A DNA stretch of 64,000 nucleotides from Larix kaempferi (Eukaryota > Streptophyta > Pinopsida > Pinales > Pinaceae): positions 6,262,001 through 6,326,000 of the forward strand of contig BSBM01000186.1 of assembly GCA_027924585.1 (NCBI GenBank). Reading direction: 5' to 3'. The notes below the pieces were generated by a model. That model searched no databases and was not told the DNA's origin. It saw nothing but the letters and a program-made list of their open reading frames with translations. Position 1 is the stretch's first letter. Every line of letters begins with the position of its first letter. Shown here in pieces: positions 19,204 through 31,514 of this stretch. Position numbers and translations under genes: made by a program.

Positions 19204-21385
19204 CTGCCAAGACACATAGAACAAGACAAACGAGTAAAAAGCATCTAAACAGTAACAGAACTAAATAAACAGTTAAGAAGGTAAACTACACAATATCATC
19301 AACACAATAATATTGGTGGAAAGTGTTTATATTACTATAAAAATAGGGTAAGTACATAGAAGAAAATGACTACAACCAAATCTTAACGAAGCAATCCTTC
19401 TCCATCCAAGCCAATGCCATAACCTCCAATGAAGTGTGAGTCTCTCAATGGATGAGTAGAGATATCTCTAAAGTGATTTCACCAGCATGTAGACACTATA
19501 GACTTCCTCCCTTTAGAGTGCGATAGAGCTTCATTTATATAATACTACATGGATAGGGTATGGATAGAGTAGGTTGCGATATGATAGGAGAGAGATAGGG
19601 GATCCTTCCAAGGTGTTAGGAACCGAATGCCAGCTATCCCAAAAGGTCGAGGATAGGGATCCATGTCTGCTGGCTTTGAGAATGGGCTCAAAGAAGCTAT
19701 TTTTGTCGATTAACTAACATCGTCGCACCCTGCAAGAGGACAAGCCAGTATGTCGTAGGTTGCATGAGGACAACCTGCGACGACCTCTCAAAACCTAGTA
19801 TAAATGAGTATGTATCTCTTCTAGGTTAATAACTTAGTCAAGGAAACTTTAGGGATGTATACACTAAATCTCACGATGGTAAGATTTTAGGTGTAACAAA
19901 ATGCCCCACAAAGCATGAAGCTATTGAAATTTGGACAGGTGAAATTCTTTGATAGAAGAAATGGCAATGGCTCATCAGATGAAGGATGCCACTGCAGTAC
20001 AACTGACTCTGAGTATACAGTCTCATATGATGTACAACATCGCTACCGACCAATACAATACAGATCCATGGTAGTAATGAACGACTGAACACAATCATGG
20101 CTACTAGACACAAGCATAGATCCATGATGAGATGATAACATAGCCATGACCAATACAAATGTGGATCCGTGTAATATGACTCAATACAATCTCCATCACA
20201 ACCTAGGTAAAATATGACTCCCCAGGGTCTTCAAGATGAACCCGCAATGATACGAATCTATCCATGTGATTACAAATGTCTTGGCGTCAAACATGGTATA
20301 AACCACTTGATTACCGATCATTGATGTATACCGTTAACAAGCACGAGGGAAATCACCATTAGTGTCAATGATCCCCAAGGTATCATAGTACATATCACTA
20401 AGCGTGAATAAATGAGCTGAAGTCGAACGCATGATGAAATATTCCAATCAAGATTCAATGATATAAACTCATGTTGAAAGCAAGCTAACCTTTCATTGAG
20501 GCATGCAGGACCAAGGCACTTGGTTGGTTTCTAGATTCAATTCCTGGATGATGTGTTGAAGTCGACAAGGATGAATTCATCGAAGGAGGGCCATGATGTA
20601 TCCCCCATCATCGACACAAAACATGACAAAGGATGTGTAGAGCAGATCGGATGGTACAATAACATGCAATACTGACTCAGAACAGACCAACATGATGGAA
20701 GGTGTACTGACTGCAGATAATGAATGGTGAGAGTATTCTTGAACATGGTCATGTCATGACTTGGCATTATTGACATGACGAGTATGATACTGATTCCTAA
20801 TGCAATTTAGGATGGAATCTTTCTTTGAATGAAACAAAGGAGTAACAAGAATCAAGAAGTAGGTAAAACTCAAGGACAAACAAATAATCCAAGTGTAATA
20901 TGCAAATGCAAATCAGTGCCATGTTCAAGAACGACTAGGTACTGCTTTCCTTTTTCCCCATCATGAATCATGAGTGCCTCATGTGTTTTTTATGAGCTTG
21001 ATGAGGGTAACCAGATGCTCGGTATAGCTCATCTCAGAGATGAGTCCAATCCCAAATATTTTTCGAACCTAGGATAAGAGGGGTTCATCCCATGACGGGC
21101 CCTTCAATGTGAAAGTTTAACGAGTCAATGGAAGGTAAAAATCAGTTGTCATTTCATATTTAGAGAATCTGAAAAGAACTAAAGAAGACTCCAATGGTCC
21201 TTTTTCGTAAAGTTAGCCTCATCGCCCAAAAAAAGGGTAAAACAATGCGGGAGAGGACTCTTCTAGTCATGATTGGCTGGAGTATACCTTTTTTCGTAAG
21301 TAGTGCCCCTTGGTTCGAAAAAGGGGTAAACTATCACCAGGAATACGACCATTCAAATACTTTAACTATTAAGTTTATACTAATT
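19204..21385. other. Unassigned DNA, no coding signal
   Basis: About 2.2 kb with short frames only. Local near-repeats of ACCAATACAA and GATCCATG words occur between 20040 and 20170. Nothing recognisable as a gene or complete element. Confidence 0.45.
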
Positions 21386-21719
21386 TGACTAGCAAGATCA
21401 TTGAAAGAAACACAATCACAATATAGACAAATATTTACCCTGCGAAACCCTCATGGGGTAGAAAACCCAGTAGATCTTTCCTCAAAATAGATGATCAACC
21501 AAATACAAGATGTAGAAACCAAACAAGAGCTCCTCCTCCTCTTATGCAGACCTCTCTCTCACTTGTGCGCTACTCCTAAGTGAGTGAATGAATGCGATAA
21601 GTGAGGAACATCCTCCTATACTTATACTCATCTCCCGAATGACTTTTTACCCTAATGGGGGCGACCTCTCCCAGGAGAGTCTAATAACCCCCAAATAATA
21701 AAATTAGGCCGACCTCACA
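21386..21719 (-). repeat. LTR-like sequence, minus orientation
   Basis: On the minus strand it begins TGTGAGGTCGG and ends CTAGTCA, about 334 bp. It contains a GGGTTTTCTACCCCATGAGG segment followed by GTAAATATTTGTC, a pattern seen in U5 of many plant copia LTRs. No matching target duplication or primer site was found, so it may be a solo or truncated LTR, and the ends are approximate. Confidence 0.35.
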
Positions 21720-22757
21720 TGGGAGATCTAATAACCCTAGTTACCACATTCTCTTGGAAGAATAACCATCTTCGGATATACAATAAGGTCACCATGGAGG
21801 AATGTACCATCTCCAAAATAATAAAATACAAATATAATATTCTTGGAAGTTACAATATTTCAACATTAACAAGCGTGAACGTGACAAGTTCGCTTGGAAC
21901 TCTTTTCGTATTTCGAAAGCATGAAAAGAGCTTAAAGACAGACTCTGGGGGAGTAATTTTCCATAGGATTTTAACGAGCCTGAAAAAGTGATAAACCGTA
22001 AATCGGTAACTTATTCTCGTGGTTTTAAGAGCACGAGAAAGAATAAAGAGTAAGCTCATCATCATTAAATAATTACAATCTAACGGATAAAAAAAAAAAC
22101 AAAAATACACAAGGGGTGTTCGTACCTGAGATGACCGTTCCAATGTGATAATGGCACAAAAAGAATAATTAAAAATTCCTGCACACTCGAAAGCTAAGTC
22201 AAATAGTGAACTAGGTGTTCAAAAAATGATCCAAACTATAGCAAATGACCTAAAAGCATCAAATATTTGAAAAAGAATATTCCACTTGTTTATAAATAGA
22301 AAAAATGGGCCAAATATAGTTACCATTGTTCATTTGCGAGCTTGGGGAGAAGAAGTGTCATTTGGAGCCAAAAGGTCACTTGTCGATTCTGGGAGCTACA
22401 AGCAACCATTTCACCAGCCGTTCGAAGCAGGTAACCCTAAACGTCATCCAACACATTTCTAGTGGTTTACAATTTTGAATTTAGTTCATTTTTGGGGTTT
22501 TTAGCTTGGTTTGTGAAAGGGCTATTGCGTCCTCAGTTCGTCCCAGGTCGCCTTTACGGGAACTGCGACGAACCCGAGTCATCGCAAATCCCTCAAAGGT
22601 GGGTTGTGAGGATGTCGTGCTATCAGAATTGACGGGGTGTGACGGCAGAAACGTCCAACCCAACCATCAAACCTATCCCAAAAGATGAACTTTTACTGGT
22701 TGAAGTGAGTGCTAATGATGTTAAAATGCTCCTTATGGACGTTTAGTAGCATCCAAC
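21720..22757. other. Upstream region of the plant-mobile-domain-like frame
   Basis: No long frame. On the plus strand, CAGGTAACC near 22429 and GGGGTTTTTAG near 22495 could bound a short 5' UTR intron. This is only a possibility. Confidence 0.25.
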
Positions 22758-23963
22758 ATGGTCTTAGAGTGGCGTGAACGAGAACATGAGGTAGATGACA
22801 TACAAGCTGCAAACGATCCACAATGTGTAACGACACTAAGGAACTGTGGTCTTCTAAAGTTCTTCCAGATCCAGGGCATGAGGGCCCAAATCCCCTTGCG
22901 GACGCATATGCTTAGATGTTTGGATGTGGCTCAATAGTATTTTATAATCGGTGAGCATGTACTTACCATAGATGTCGAGTACATCTACTTTTTGACTGGA
23001 TTGTCCTGGATGGGGGACAATGTGACTCTTATTGGATCACGGGGAAGTGATCGGACCATGGATGACATGATACTACAACATTGTACTCCTCATACCCATG
23101 CTTCTAGTGGGAATATTCCCATTAAAAAGGCATGAGATTGTCCACTGCGTGCCATTCGTTTTACCATCGTGAGGATAGCAGCGAGCCAAGCGGCTCACCT
23201 AGATACTAGGTCCCAGATGCTATATGCAGAGGACTATATGTCTCCAAGATCTTCAAATGGTGTGAGGGACTCCTTGCTAACATCCAAGATCAGCTGACCA
23301 AGTGTTGGTGAGGGGAGCTCAAGCAGTTCAAACACGGGCTGATAGTTATCTTGTTTCGATTGGAGCCGGTTCCCCTCTTGCGTCCGTAGGTACCATTGGA
23401 TGACAGGGATCCTAAGTATCCTCACATGGCTAGATGGATAGAGGTGATGGCACGAAATGGTGGGGGCCCCATCATTGGACATGGTACTGAGTTCTTCACC
23501 TCGATAGAGGGCTAGTTTCTCATGGTATAGGATTACCTATACAATGGTACGGATTACAGGGATGACCCAGACTTGGCACTGCCCGAGGGAGCAGCATGGG
23601 GAGATATAGGTAAGAATAAATAACCCTTGTACTTTTTTGTTTTGTGCATTTATGATTTTTTTTTTTATAGTGTTGACAAGTTAACAACATGTGTGTGCAT
23701 ATTTGGGCCCCGTGCGACCGGTAGGAGTTTCTCTTCTTGCGAGGAGAGGAGAGGGAGAATCCATGCCCCCAGTTGCTCATGCTGCCATCATGGAGATGGA
23801 GGATGTTTACAAGAACTTAAGCAGGTTGAAGTCAGTTGTTCATGAGCTGGAAGTGGATGATTTACCATGGCCCATGAAGAGGCATGTGGTTGGGGTGTCC
23901 GTGCATTTCAACGCGTTGCTCCGTAGGGTGGTGAGGGCAGTGGACTACTTCCAAGTTCAGTAG
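22758..23963 (+). pseudogene. Plant-mobile-domain-like ORF, decayed
   Basis: From ATG 22758 the frame reads MVLEWREREHEVDDIQAAND, then FFQIQGMRAQIPL, VEYIYFLTGLSWMGD and, after one frameshift near 23240, FKWCEGLLANIQDQLTKCW and DPDLALPEGAAWGD. This helix-turn pattern with a YFLTGLS-type core is what I associate with plant mobile domain (aminotransferase-like) proteins carried as extra, often antisense, ORFs by some Tat-lineage gypsy elements. Several TAG and TGA codons break it. A candidate intron with GTAAGA donor (23610) and TTTTTTATAG acceptor (23670) precedes a final open segment to 23963 (MEDVYKNLSRLKSVVHELEV). It lies just beyond, and antisense to, the minus-strand Tat pol at 24300-28618, which fits that arrangement. 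Confidence 0.4.
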
Positions 23964-24299
23964 GAGAGAGCTACTAGATCTAGGGGTGCACGGGCTAGGC
24001 GTCAGGCCTGATGTTGTTACTATGTATTTGCTGAGGGATTAGAAGCCTCAGATTTTGTACTAATGAAAGCTATGAGGCTTCAGATTTTGTAGAGACTCAC
24101 TAAAAGCCATCGTGCTTCATATTTTGTACCAGCACTACTTTTTATGATTTATATATATACAGACATTTTCGGTGGTTTTATACATTATGTGTTTTAAATG
24201 GATGAATGATGTGATCTTGTTTATATGCTTGCTTATATACAATTGATGATTTACATGTTATGAATGCTTTGAATTATATGTGTGCGATGTACCAATCCA
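23964..24299 (+). other. 3' flank of the plant-mobile-domain-like ORF
   Basis: T-rich, with three imperfect copies of a GCTTCAGATTTTGTA-like word (near 24040, 24080 and 24116). It looks like a 3' UTR. It ends where minus-strand RNase H coding begins. Confidence 0.3.
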
Positions 24300-24798
24300 A
24301 AATGAAGTTGGCCATCGAATCAACAACTGTGTTCATGTCTCATGGAATGTGTGGGTATTGAACAGATTCAAAGGACCTTCCCAGGAGATGGACTGATCTG
24401 AAGAGACGGAGTAGAGTGGGATCACGGATAGCGTAGATCCGATTGAGATGGGAAACCACTAGTTATGAATCCAAATGTATGACAATGTGGTTCATACCCA
24501 AGGAAAGAGCATCAGTTAGGATTCCAATCACCGCCTGATACTCTACAGCGTTGTTGGTTGTGAATCCAAGACAATTTCCTCCTGAGCTAATGAGATCTCC
24601 CGTTGGGGAATAGAGTACTGAGGCTACCGAAGCAAGGTTACGGGTATGTCGACTGGCGCCATCCATGAATCCGTAGCAAGTTTCCATCTGCACACGTAGA
24701 AAAAACATGGGATAAGAAGCAAAAACAAGATCTAGACACACTAGAATAAATGCGTCACACCACAAAAAAAATGCACACACCATGTACAGTATATACAA
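24300..24798 (-). pseudogene. Second (archaeal-type) RNase H of a Tat element
   Basis: The minus strand encodes FMDGASRHTRNLASVASVLY, TNNAVEYQAVIGILTDA and HIVIHLDS, then, past a TAG, further sequence ending near VVDSMANFILDW. The spaced Asp, Glu, Asp and a final Asp match the catalytic set of RVT_3-type RNase H, which Tat-lineage elements carry in addition to the RNase H attached to reverse transcriptase. The frame opens after TTTTTTCTACGTGTGCAG, a good 3' splice site, so it may be an exon. It lies after integrase in the element's direction, an unusual position. Confidence 0.65.
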
Positions 24799-24849
24799 AA
24801 TGACTATTCATGAAAATTTCAGGCATAGTACGTCTTCAGGTAAATCTCG

Positions 24850-26253
24850 TTGCGGGGTTCACTTAAAGATATTCCGTCGTAATCCTTGAGCTCACAAGCT
24901 CCCTTTATTAAAACACGTTTAATAATGTAACGTCTGTGCCACATGGACTCGAGCTTTCCTGCCCCTGGATATCGTGTTTTTGGTCATATGTAAGGACCAA
25001 ATCACCCTCGTTAAAGATACGAGGTTCTACTGACTTCTCATACTGTGCTTTGATGTGTTTCTTGTGTGCCTCATTGGAAAGAGCGGCATCTCAATGAGAC
25101 TCATCAAGCTTCTATAGGTAAAGGAATAGTTCTTCCTTGGCAGTAGTGTTGGGAAGAAGTTCAATGGTGAGTTGGAGGGACGGAATCTTGCACTCAATCG
25201 GTAGGAAAACCTCCAATCCATACACTAGTTGGAAGGGAGTGAATCTTGTGGCGGTCTTAACTGAAGTTCGGTAGGACCATAATGCTAAAAAGAGCATATT
25301 ATGCCAGTTGGACTTGTGCGTACCCACCATACATTGGACCATAGTTTTCAAGACCTTGTTGATGCCTCAACATGTCCATTGGATTGTGGGTAGTAGGGTG
25401 TTGAGTTTTTGTGGAAAAAACCCAATCTATGGCTTAATTCTTCAACCATGTGGTTCTGAAAGTGAGAACCATGGTCGGTAACTATGGACTGAGGAACTCC
25501 AAACTGCGTTATGACATGATTGAACATGAAGAGTGTGGTGGTCTTACCGTCGTTCGTTTATGTAGGAATTTCCTTGGCCTACTTTGTAAAGTAGCCCACA
25601 ACTACGACGATGTAACTATGCCTCCCGACCGAGGTAGGCTTACAATGCATGAAATCAATGCCCCATTTAGCAAAGCGGCCAATGGCAATAACCAGGTGTA
25701 ACAGGGTGGGATGGGTGCACTTTTTGGTATGAAAATGTTGACATGGCGGATGTTTTTTTACGACGTCGATACAATCTTTAAAGATAGACAACCAATAATA
25801 TCCTGTGTGAAGAATCTTATGGGCTGTACCCGTCCTAGAGAGATGACCACCACAAGCCCTAGCATGACAATCATTTAAGACGTGTTCAACCTCGTAATGA
25901 ATTAGACAACATCGAATAATAGAATCGATACCACGACGGTACAAAGTATCGCTCATAATCAGATAATACTTCGAATGGTGGCGTATTCGATGATGGTTGT
26001 CACGAGACAATTGAGGGCTGAAAAATTGGGTTTGAAGATATAAAGTGATATCTCCATACCACGGATTAGACATACTGATAAGAAACAATGACTCATCTGG
26101 AAAAGAGTGATTGGGCTCAGATTCTACATTGGTACGAGGAAGGTCGAAGATGAGCTCTGCAAACACCAAAGACTTTTTAGCCTTGGCCTTCTTGAAAAGA
26201 AGATCAAATTCTTGCACTATCATGATCCAGCATGAATACTTTCCCCCAAGCAC
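24850..26253 (-). pseudogene. pol: Integrase of a Tat-type gypsy element
   Basis: In the minus direction: a linker after RNase H, the zinc-binding region (CHARACGGHLSRTGTAHKIL then HPPCQHF, with one expected Cys missing), the first catalytic Asp in KWGIDFMHCKPTS, then after frameshifts the core end (NWHNMLFLALWSYRTSVKTA and FTPFQLVYGLEVFLP) and a C-terminal segment down to about 24850. The most intact portion is 26253-25579. Integrase inserts element DNA into the chromosome; this copy cannot be functional. It joins RNase H upstream without a gap. Confidence 0.75.
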
Positions 26254-26325
26254 CTAACGAGTCAGAATGTGATACATGGGGTTCGAATCGGCGATGATGG
26301 TGGTGGTGCAAAGCAAAATGTAATG

Positions 26326-27470
26326 TTAGAACTTCCGCACAACGATAACTACCGCGAGAGCGAGCTTCTCAACATGTGAGTATCGAGTTTCAGTGTGAAT
26401 AAGACCTTTACTGGCATAGTATATCACATTTTCTTGGGTATTCTGGTCTTCCTGAACCAAAACCATGGCGATAGTGGTGTTGAAATCAGCGAAGTATAGA
26501 ATGTAATCTCGATAGTAATTCGGCAGTTGGAGCACAGGGGCATGCATGATGTCATGTTTCAAACTATCAAAAGATTGTTGAGCTTGGTCATCCCAAATGA
26601 ATGGGACGTCCTTTTTCATCAATCTCATGTACAACCCTGTGTCTTTTATGCAAAATTACAAACAAAATGCCTTAAATAAGTTGCTCTTCCCTGCAGACTC
26701 TGAAGTTCCATAATATTAGTTGGAGGTGGAAGAGTGCGATGGCTTCCTCCTTCAAGGGATCAATTCGGATCTAGTCTTTTGAGACAATAAACCCTAAGAG
26801 GCATTGAGACTCAACACTAAAAATACACTTCTGAGGATTTAGATGGATATTGTACCATCTGCACATGAGGAAAATAGCCTTCAGATGATCTATGTGGAAC
26901 TTATGCTGCTTTGAGTGGGCAGGGAGGTCATCCAAGTAAGGTTCCACAAAGTCCTTCACATCATGGAAGGCGTACGACATGGCCCACTGGAATGTGGCAC
27001 CAGCGTTTTTAAGACCAAAAAAAAGTTTACGATACGCAAACGTTCCCCAAGGGCAGATGAATGCAGTCTTATGTTGGTCGGTGGGGTGGATATCAATCTT
27101 GTTTTATCCAGAAAATCCTTCCATAAATGAAAATATGACACTTCCAGCACAATTGTCAATGATCTAGTCAATAAAGGGAGTCAGGTAGTTGTCTTTAGGA
27201 CAAGATTTGTTGAGATCCCGATAATAGACACAAACACGAATGGTACCCTACTTTTTAGCAAGAGGGACAACGTTTGAGGCCCATTTTTTCAATGGGACAT
27301 GGTATATAAAGTTGTCCTGCAAGAGTTTGTTGATTACTGCCTTGATCACCACAGTCTTCCGAGGGTGTACCGGTCGCAACTTTTGGCGGTCAGGTTTGAC
27401 ATCAGGATATCTTTTGATTTGATGTAGATCAATGTTGGGGTCTATCCCAGGCATCTCCTCATAGGTCTAA
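26326..27470 (-). pseudogene. pol: Reverse transcriptase and RNase H of a Tat-type gypsy element
   Basis: On the minus strand the reverse transcriptase begins near YPDVKPDRQKLRPVHPRKT (27420), continues through CPWGTFAYRKLFFGLKNAGA and the catalytic box VEPYLDDLPAHS (about 26940), and ends in ECKCIF-like and LLGFIVSKD motifs. The connection and RNase H follow at 26634-26326 (DVPFIWDDQAQQSF, ILYFADFNTTIAMVL and TRYSHVEKLALAVV). At least two frameshifts and many stops break it. CPWGTFAYRK and GLKNAGATFQ are characteristic of the Athila/Tat branch. Confidence 0.8.
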
Positions 27471-28618
27471 GAGAACACGTCTCGGAATCACTTGAATAAG
27501 GCTGTGTAAGCAATGAATTCATCAAGGGAACACTTCTGGCCTAACTGAATGTGTTGCACTACACTACGAGTAACCAAAATGTCTATCAAAGTGGTAGGCT
27601 CAATGTTGGCGAGGCTTCCTTTGGAGACCGTTTGACACATGAGTATCGAGGAATGAGAGCCAGATTAGACATCCGGTGTGAAGATGATGCTAATGCTATT
27701 CTCCACACTGTCCAAAAATGGAAGGAAAGATGAATGATGATGGAGGTCTTCTCGGGGAGGATCATCCGCACTCATGATTTCCATAATAGACTCGTCTGAA
27801 TGAAAAGTTTGTAGTAGGGTGTTGGATGATGTCCGCTATGGAGAAAAAGAAGTGGAGGACACAGCCAAGTGGTCCTCAAGTGCTGACTGGATAACCTTGT
27901 ACATGATTTTAGCAGGTGACATAGGCATGGTGTCTCCAATCAAGTGTGTGGTGGCTTCGTCAAGTACAAGCGATGAATTAGTGGAGTTGGGGATAGATGA
28001 TATCTTCGAGGAGATCATGTTTACCATGGAAACATGATTTGGGGGATCCAAAGTAGGAAAGACACCCATAAGGGATGAGTCCTTAATGAGGCCGACCCCC
28101 ATGCTCTCATACTTTTGCGAAGATTGTCCAATTGATGAAACTTTATCAACTGGGTGAGTAGCGGTGTCAGGTGTGCAGAAATCCAGTTGGTCGATTGTGA
28201 TAATTCAGCCTTGATGGGGGAATTGTACTATGCAGAAGACAGATGATGCGACCACAGTGATGGCATAAAACAAATTACAACCAAGTAGAATGTTGTAATC
28301 CAAGAGGGCAGTGACCACTTCCACGTTAATGGTTGTGGTCTTGCCCCCCAACTCAACTTCTAAATCTTGTAACAACACATGAGGTTGAAAGCCACGTCTG
28401 TTGAAGGCTCTCAAAGTGGTAGGAGAATGGTTCAACTCGGGAGAGCCAATGGCTCTCGAACATGAGATTGACATGACTGACGTAGAGGCATTGTTATAGG
28501 TCAAACCTGTACTTCTCCATTCGTGATCACATTGCTTTATTGATAACACAAAAGGACACCATGGATTGAAGAGCTAGGTTGACTTAGATGACTTTGTGGT
28601 CGTAGTATACTCTTCAGC
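27471..28618 (-). pseudogene. Protease and linker of a Tat-type gypsy element
   Basis: The minus-strand segment 28549-28205 ends INVEVVTALLDYNILLGCNL, matching the C-terminal half of the retropepsin-like domain of Tat elements. A long acidic linker with frameshifts (28102-27836: MGVGLIKDSSLMGVFPTLD) joins it to reverse transcriptase. The catalytic DSG/DTG motif is not visible and gag is absent: similarity stops near 28618, where a plus-strand LTR-like sequence begins, so gag was probably displaced or deleted. Confidence 0.6.
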
Positions 28619-29442
28619 TGAGAAATTTAACTGTTTCTCCTGACTTCACCACATGTGCGCTACTCTTTCTATAGAAAACTAGCGCACAACTCAAAATATG
28701 TGCTGCTCTACTCAAGGACAACGAGCGCATACCTTTGGAAAAGTTGCAAACGCTTGTTGCAAAGCATAAAAGTTGTTCTCTGTGTGCTCCTCTTGCTGTA
28801 TGAAACTCGCGCACATCTTAAGATGAATTCAAAAAATATATTAAGATTATGAATTGGGATTAGTTGAATTTGGTTCTGCAACTTCCCCAACCTCCCAATT
28901 CAACCACCTCTTGAATCCAACTGCCTACCTTATCCCATAAATACAAGGAGGATCCATGAGAGAGGGACTGAGAAAAAAGCCCTTAAGTGCTGTTACACTG
29001 GAGGAATTCCCAAGTCAATGTGAAGAGTAGGAGCCCAGGATCCGGTTGTAGAAGCATCTTGACTGATCAGGTATATTGTACTAATTCATGTTTCTTTGAC
29101 AATAAAAAGGTGGAAATACCCTTCTTGTCCCAAATGGAATGTTTATTGGATTGTATGTTCATTTGTTTCACTATATGATTATAGTTGATGTTTGATTGTT
29201 TTCAATATTCATCATATTTATTACATTCAAGATACGTTGAGGAAGGTTTCCTTTGTGTTGCAGGTTCATCATAGTGAAAGATCAAGCGAAAGCTAAGACC
29301 AACCGTCGATAAAAGGTACATATTTCGATGTCTTGATCTCTTTCATTTGTAGAAACTAAATGCAATGAAACGAATGTATTTACCTGTCACCCAGCCCAAG
29401 TTGGTAGTGTCTCTCCTCACTATAAGGTATAAATCCTGAACA
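28619..29442 (+). repeat. LTR-like sequence with primer site downstream
   Basis: Runs from TGAGAAATTTAACTG to CCTGAACA, about 824 bp. It interrupts the minus-strand Tat pol at its left edge and is followed six bases later by a primer-binding-site match. A TATA-like CATAAATAC occurs near 28936. No second copy is in the window, so the left end is approximate. Confidence 0.45.
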
Positions 29443-29448
29443 ATAGAC

Positions 29449-29466
29449 TGGCGACTCCATTGGGGA
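29449..29466 (+). other. Primer-binding site TGGCGACTCCATTGGGGA
   Basis: An 18-base match to the TGGCGACTCC...TGGGGA class of primer sites used by Tat/Ogre-type plant gypsy elements. It sits just downstream of the LTR-like end. Confidence 0.6.
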
Positions 29467-31196
29467 GTAACCGTATGTTTTTTTGCTTTAGGAGACCTAG
29501 TTAGATTTTTCTTCCAGTCTATTTCAGTCTATCTGTTCTCTTAGACGTGTCATAGGTCTTTATTACCTGTTCTTTCTGGTTTGATTCATCCCAGTTTTCT
29601 ATTGCAAAGCTTGTTTGTGTCCTTCTGAGACATGTGTACTGGTTTAACCTACTTACAGTAGTGCATCTTTCCTGATGAGTGCTGGTTTGTACACTGAATA
29701 GTAGCGCATCTCTCTAGTGTACACTAGTTTCTGCACTGCATAGTAGTACATTTTCCTGTCTCTTCCAGTTTTCTGTTAGGGTTTGATTTTCAGTGGTTTG
29801 ATTTCATTTCCAGCTTTTTGCTTTGCTTCCCTGACTGACCCCTGAGACTTCTATGTCCTTTTGAGTTTTGTTTACCTCTCTGAAGTCCTTTAGTAAGTCT
29901 TTGCTTGCTTAAGTACTTGTTTAAAGTGTCTTCACTGCTTTCTATCCCTTTTTGAAGTTTGTGCACTACTCTCTTTCAGACATAGCTACACACTTTTGAC
30001 CTAGTTGCTTGTTGCAGTCATAAAGACCTGTGTTCTTAACGTTGTTGTTTGTGGCAACAATAGCACACTTTCACTGTGTCTTATACTTTCAATTAGGGTT
30101 TGACCCCAAGTTTGAGTCCTTAGGGTGATTTTGAAAGGTTGCTTGGTTTAGATACTTTCTAATTATCTTTTCAGTTCAGTCCAAGTGAATTAAAGCCTTC
30201 TACTTTAGCTTTATTTTGAGTTCATGTGTTAGTAGGGTCACTTTTTGGTTCGCTTGCCTACTCCTTTGCTTGGCTTACTATTTTCTTAAGGTTTTGGTGC
30301 TTAGGAGCAGCCTTTTACGTTTTCCTTTCCATTACGAGCGTCTCTTTTCCTTGTTCCTTTTACACTTTAGTTCCAAGCCTAAAAGTTTTTCCTTTTGAAA
30401 CAACTTGGCAGGTTGAGTCTGTTTCAAGTCTTTGATTTATTTGTTTGAACCATTTAAGGTGTTTGTCTTACTCACACTTTACGTTAGGTCTTACTTGCTC
30501 TTTTACAAGTTATTTTTCTTTTATAATTATCAGAAAAGACAAAGTGTTTTAAGTAGCTTAGTAGTAAGGTATATCATCATTTTGAAGTAGCATAATTTGC
30601 TTTGATTTGAATTTTAAAAGAAAAATACAAAAAGAAATTTGATTTAGGATTGCCTAGTTTTCAGTTTTCGAAAGAATATAAACGAAAAGAAAAAGTGTTT
30701 TTTTTCGAATTTGAAAGCATTACTTTACATGCACTTTACTTTCCTGTCGAAACCATTCCACACACCGCACTACAACCCTTGAGTAAAAAGTAGCCCTTAA
30801 AAATAAATCTTAATAAAATTAACTAGTAACATTTTTCTTTTTAGGTATACACATCATCAACTACCTTAGGCTAGAGTTTTGGATTTAAATCACCTTAAAC
30901 TATCTAAAACTGGCTTCATTACTCAACAATCGTAGTATGACCTATTAGGTAAATACATCTCTATCAAATAGTCCTGGGATGATCTACTAAAACTAGAGTT
31001 AAGCACGAGGCCGTGGGAGATTGGAATTGTTGAGGATATCCCCTCACTTTCCTCTCAACCATAAACCAGAGTTGACTCGTGTACGAGGGTCCTTACTAAC
31101 TTCAAGCTTTTCTACCCTGCACATGCATTTCGACTAGGCTGACGACTGTCCCCCCAAGTTATTTCGTATTGGTGGTAGCCTTAGTATCATAACCTT
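29467..31196 (+). other. Long T-rich leader after the primer site
   Basis: About 1.7 kb, T-rich with no meaningful frame, consistent with the long untranslated leader of a Tat/Ogre-type element. The GTGCATC-like word TAGTGCATC/TAGCGCATC/TAGTACATT recurs between 29655 and 29755. No gag follows: the element is cut off by the integrase fragment at 31197. Confidence 0.4.
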
Positions 31197-31508
31197 TTAG
31201 GGCTCTACACAGGGAGAAAACATACTTGACATTGCGGACATTTTCTTGAAGGAGATCTTTCGATTACATGGGATACCCAAGGCAATCATTTTCGATCGAG
31301 ACACGAAGTTCACTAGCAACTTCTGGAGAGCATTGTTCTCTAGTTTGGAGACCCAATTATAATTCAGTACCGCGTACCATCCCCAGACCGATGGAAAAAC
31401 AAAATGAGTAAACCAAATCCTTGAGGACATGTTGAGGATGTATGCCATGAACAACCCCACCAAGTGGGAAGATTATTTGCACCTAGCAGAGTTTTCCTAC
31501 AACAACAG
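31197..31508 (+). pseudogene. pol: Chromovirus integrase fragment
   Basis: Encodes DIADIFLKEIFRLHGIPKAI, FDRDTKFTSNFWRALF, then, past a TAA, YHPQTDGKTK and, past a TGA, VNQILEDMLRMYAMNNPTKW and HLAEFSYNN. It matches 52330-52615 of the full chromovirus nearly base for base, including the second catalytic Asp and the YHP motif, so it comes from a second copy of the same family. It stops within a few bases of the start of dispersed-repeat copy B. Confidence 0.85.
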
Positions 31509-31514
31509 ATACTA

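Noticed and set aside
21386-21719. Possible solo copia LTR with target duplication
   Set aside because: Kept only as an LTR-like feature: the flanking five bases (TAATT and TGGGA) do not match, so a solo-LTR insertion is not proven.
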